Assembly: GCA_949130495.1 (NCBI GenBank)
Contig: CASBWL010000042.1
Span: 1,030,001 to 1,094,000, forward strand
Origin: Sambucus nigra
Lineage: Eukaryota > Streptophyta > Magnoliopsida > Dipsacales > Adoxaceae
DNA length: 64,000 bases
Direction of reading: 5' to 3'
Shown piece by piece: positions 61,197 to 64,000 of this stretch. Numbering within the stretch: the stretch's first letter is position 1; each line of letters begins with the position of its first letter. The notes under the pieces were generated by a model. It was not told the DNA's origin. It made no database searches and worked only from the letters and a program-made list of their open reading frames with translations. The position numbers and the translations under genes were made by a program.

Positions 61197-64000
61197 AACG
61201 GAGCCATGTGGGACTAAATACTTGATATCTCTTTACAATTTTACGGACAACCAATCGAGCCGTGACACAAATTAAATTATAAATCAATTTCAAACGAATA
61301 TATCTACAATCTACTAAATCAATGGTCATTTTAACTTAAAATTTTAATGCATAGTTTGACTTAACATGTCATTTTAATAAGTCTTTGACTTAGCCCCTAA
61401 CATAGAGGGTTGAGTCTAATTTGACATTATAAACTTAAGCCTAATTTTTATGGGGTTTTTTTACTTAACCCCTACTTTTTAATATGATATTTGACTTAAA
61501 CACCACTTCGTTAATCTCTTTTATATACCACTGCACATGGGGGTATCTCAAAATATTGAATAAAATAGGGGATTAAGTCTAAGGATTTATTTGACTTTAC
61601 CCTCTTTTTATAATAGTTTGTAGATATATTCATTTGAAATGGATTTTTAATTTAGATCGTGTCACGACCCGTTTGGTTGTTCATAAAATTGTAAAGAGAT
61701 CTTAAGTATTTAGTCCCATATACGATGATTTAGTTTAGTGGTCGATAAAAAGAAGGGTCATTTTGACTTAACCCTCGAATTTTAATGCACAATTTAACTT
61801 AACTCCTCATTTTAATAATCCTTTGACTTCGCCCCTAACATAGGCGGTTAAGTCTAATTTGACATTACCAACTTAACCCCTGTTTTTATGGGGCTTTTTA
61901 CTTGGGGACTTTGTAAATTTAGGGCTTATTGTAATATGTATTTTGGAAATAGGACAACAAACATTTTATTTATAGTTTTAGTCCCTATTTTTAAATAAAG
62001 CCGCTGGCGCGGACCCATATTCATAAAACGTCAACCAATCACAGCATGCCACGTGTCCCTTTAAATTGAAAATAGGGACTAAAAATGGAAACGAAATGTT
62101 TGTTGTCCTATATCCATAATCAATATTATTTTAAGTCCTAAAAGTACATAATCTATTTTACTTAACCCCCACTTTTAATGATGTTTGATTTAACCCCCAC
62201 TTTGTTAATCTCTTTGATATACCCCTGCACAAGGGGGTATCTCAAAATACTAAATAAAATAAGAGGTTAAGTCTAAGAATTTATTTGACTTTACTCCCTC
62301 TTTATAATGTCAAATTCTACTTAAACCTTTTATATTGGGGGCAAAGTCAAAGGATTATAAAAACGGGGGTTAAGTCAAATTAGGCATTAAAATTTGAGAT
62401 TTAAGTCAAAATGACCCTTCTTTTTACCGACCACTTAACTAAAAATCATCCCACTTGTGACTAAATACATAAGATCTCTTTACAATTTTACGGACAACCA
62501 AACGGGCCGTGACAAAAAGTAAATTAAAAATCCATATCAAATGAATATATCTACAATCGATTAAATCAAGGGTCGACTTAACCCTTAAATTTTAATGCAC
62601 AATTTGACTTAACCCCTCATTTTAATAATCCTTTGACTTCGCCCCTAACATAGGGAGTAAGTCTAATTTGACATTATAAACTTAACCCCTATTTTTATGG
62701 GGGGGTTTACTTAATCCCCACTTTTTAATAATGTTTGACTTAACCCCCAATTTGTTACTCTCTTTAATATACCCCTTCACGAGGGGGTATCTCAAAATAT
62801 TGAATAAAAATAGGGGGTTAAGTCTAAGAATTTATTTGACTTTACCCCCTCTTTATAATGTCAAATTAGACTTAACCTCCTATGTTGGAGGCAAAGTTAA
62901 AAAATTATGAAAATGAAAAATTAAGTCAAATTAGGCATAAAAATTCGCGGGTTAAGTATAATGACCCTTCTTTTTATCAACCACTTAACTACATCATCCC
63001 ATATGGACCTAAATACTTCATATCTCTTTACAAGTTTGCGTCAACCAAATGGTCCATCCACATATTAAATTATAAATCCATTTCAAACGAATATATCTAC
63101 AATCTATTAAATTAAGAGTCAACTTAATCCTCAAATTTTAATGCACAATTTGACTTAACCCCTCATTTTAACAATCCTTTGACTTCGCCCCTAACATATG
63201 GTTATAAAGTCTAATTTGACATTATAACCTTAACCCCTATTTTTGTGGGGTTTTTTTACTTAACCCCCACTTTTTAATAATGTTTGACTTAACTTCCACT
63301 TTGTTAACCTCTTTGATATGCCACTGCACGAGGAGGTATCTCAAAATATTTAATACATATAGGGAGTCAAGTCTAAGGATTTATTTGACTTTACCCTACC
63401 CCTTCTTTATGATGTCAAATTAGACTTAACCTCCTATGTTGGGGGCAAATTTAAAGAATTGTGAAAATGGGAGGTTAAGTCAAATTAGGCATTAAAATTT
63501 GCGAATTAAGTCAAAAAGACCCTTCTTTTTATCGACCAATTAACTACATCATCCCATATGACCCTAAATACTTAAGATCTCTTTACAAGTTTATGGACAA
63601 CCAAACGGTCCGTGACACAAATTAAATTATAAATTCATTTCAAACGAATATATCTACAATCTATTTAATCAAGGGTCGACTTAACCCTCAAATTTTAATG
63701 CTTTGAATTAACTGCACATTTTAAAAATCCTTTGACTTCGCCTCTAACATAGGGGGTAAGTCTAATTTGACATTATAAACTTAACCCCTATTTTTATGGG
63801 TCTTTTTTACCTAACCCACACCTTTTATTGATGGTTGACTTAACCCCCACTTTGTTAATCTCTTTGATAGACCCCTTCACGACGGGGTATCCCAAAATAT
63901 TGAAAAAAAAATAGGGGGGTAAGTAGGATTTATTTGACTTTATTCCCTATTTATAATGTCAAATTAGACTTAACCTCCTATGTTGGTGGCAAAGTCAAAG
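61197..64000. repeat. Array of ~550-bp palindromic units
   Basis: Five units, the last cut by the window end. A linker (GACTAAATACTT-like, then ATCTCTTTACAA and TTTACGGACAACC) starts at 61212, 62459, 63006 and 63560; spacings of 547 and 554 bp show the period. Each unit body is an imperfect inverted repeat: arms share TTGACTTAACCCCTCATTTT ... CCCCTAACATAGG and its reverse complement. A small inner hairpin has ACCCCTTCACGAGGGGGT. The first unit ends in an inverted linker (61610-61738), and the second contains a foldback insertion. Confidence 0.88.
61945..62116. mobile_element. Foldback element 7, core-sharing, inside array
   Basis: 172 bp with inverted arms 61945-61996 and 62064-62116 (ATAGGACAACAAACATTT, AGTCCCTATTTT). 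The centre (62001-62030) reads CCGCTGGCGCGGACCCATAT then TCATAAAA, the same core as foldbacks 2 and 3, although the arms are unrelated. Its length accounts for most of the extra spacing between linkers at 61212 and 62459 (two units plus the insert). Confidence 0.85.

Overview
The window looks like nuclear DNA of a flowering plant, most likely a eudicot. It is AT-rich and gene-poor, one gene is split by GT-AG introns, and most of the rest is plant-type mobile DNA: Ty3/gypsy elements primed by initiator tRNA-Met, L1- and RTE-type LINEs, hAT transposons, tRNA-derived SINEs, foldback MITEs and (AT)n microsatellites. I cannot name the species.

The one clearly supported host gene is on the minus strand. 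It encodes a START-domain lipid-binding protein similar to Arabidopsis At3g13062/At1g55960. Five exons (59118-58974, 58592-58332, 40504-40423, 39899-39703, 24546-24253) join in phase into about 326 codons ending in a stop. The N-terminal exon(s) are not visible and should lie beyond 64000. Two introns are short (381 and 523 bp). The other two are about 17.8 and 15.2 kb and are packed with transposons, so most of the window from 24.2 to 59.1 kb is intron.

Region by region: 1-5.9 kb holds diverged LTR-like repeats around a decayed gag-like gene, with many palindromes built on TCGTTCGAACGA. 5.9-24 kb is intergenic: LTR fragments, four foldback elements, a hAT-like MITE inside an (AT)n tract, and a small intronless gene with one apparent 1-nt frameshift (17218-17540). 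A 0.9 kb minisatellite lies just 3' of the START gene and carries repeated AATAAA on that gene's sense strand. The 15.2 kb intron contains a SINE, a roughly 0.6 kb direct duplication, and a 9993-bp hAT element with a perfect 8-bp target duplication; an L1-type LINE of about 6 kb sits in the hAT leader intron. RTE LINE debris, a foldback and a SINE head follow. The 17.8 kb intron contains three LTR elements whose ends, TSDs and priming sites can be read (a deleted chromovirus, a gag-only TR-GAG and a 1.6 kb mini-element), a 361-bp foldback and two GC-rich hAT-like MITEs. From about 61.2 kb to the window end runs an array of units of about 550 bp, each itself a long palindrome.

No coding system unlike known families was found. 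The most interesting points are structural: the transposon-expanded gene, foldback elements with unrelated arms but a shared central core, the palindromic-unit array, and the nested hAT/LINE.
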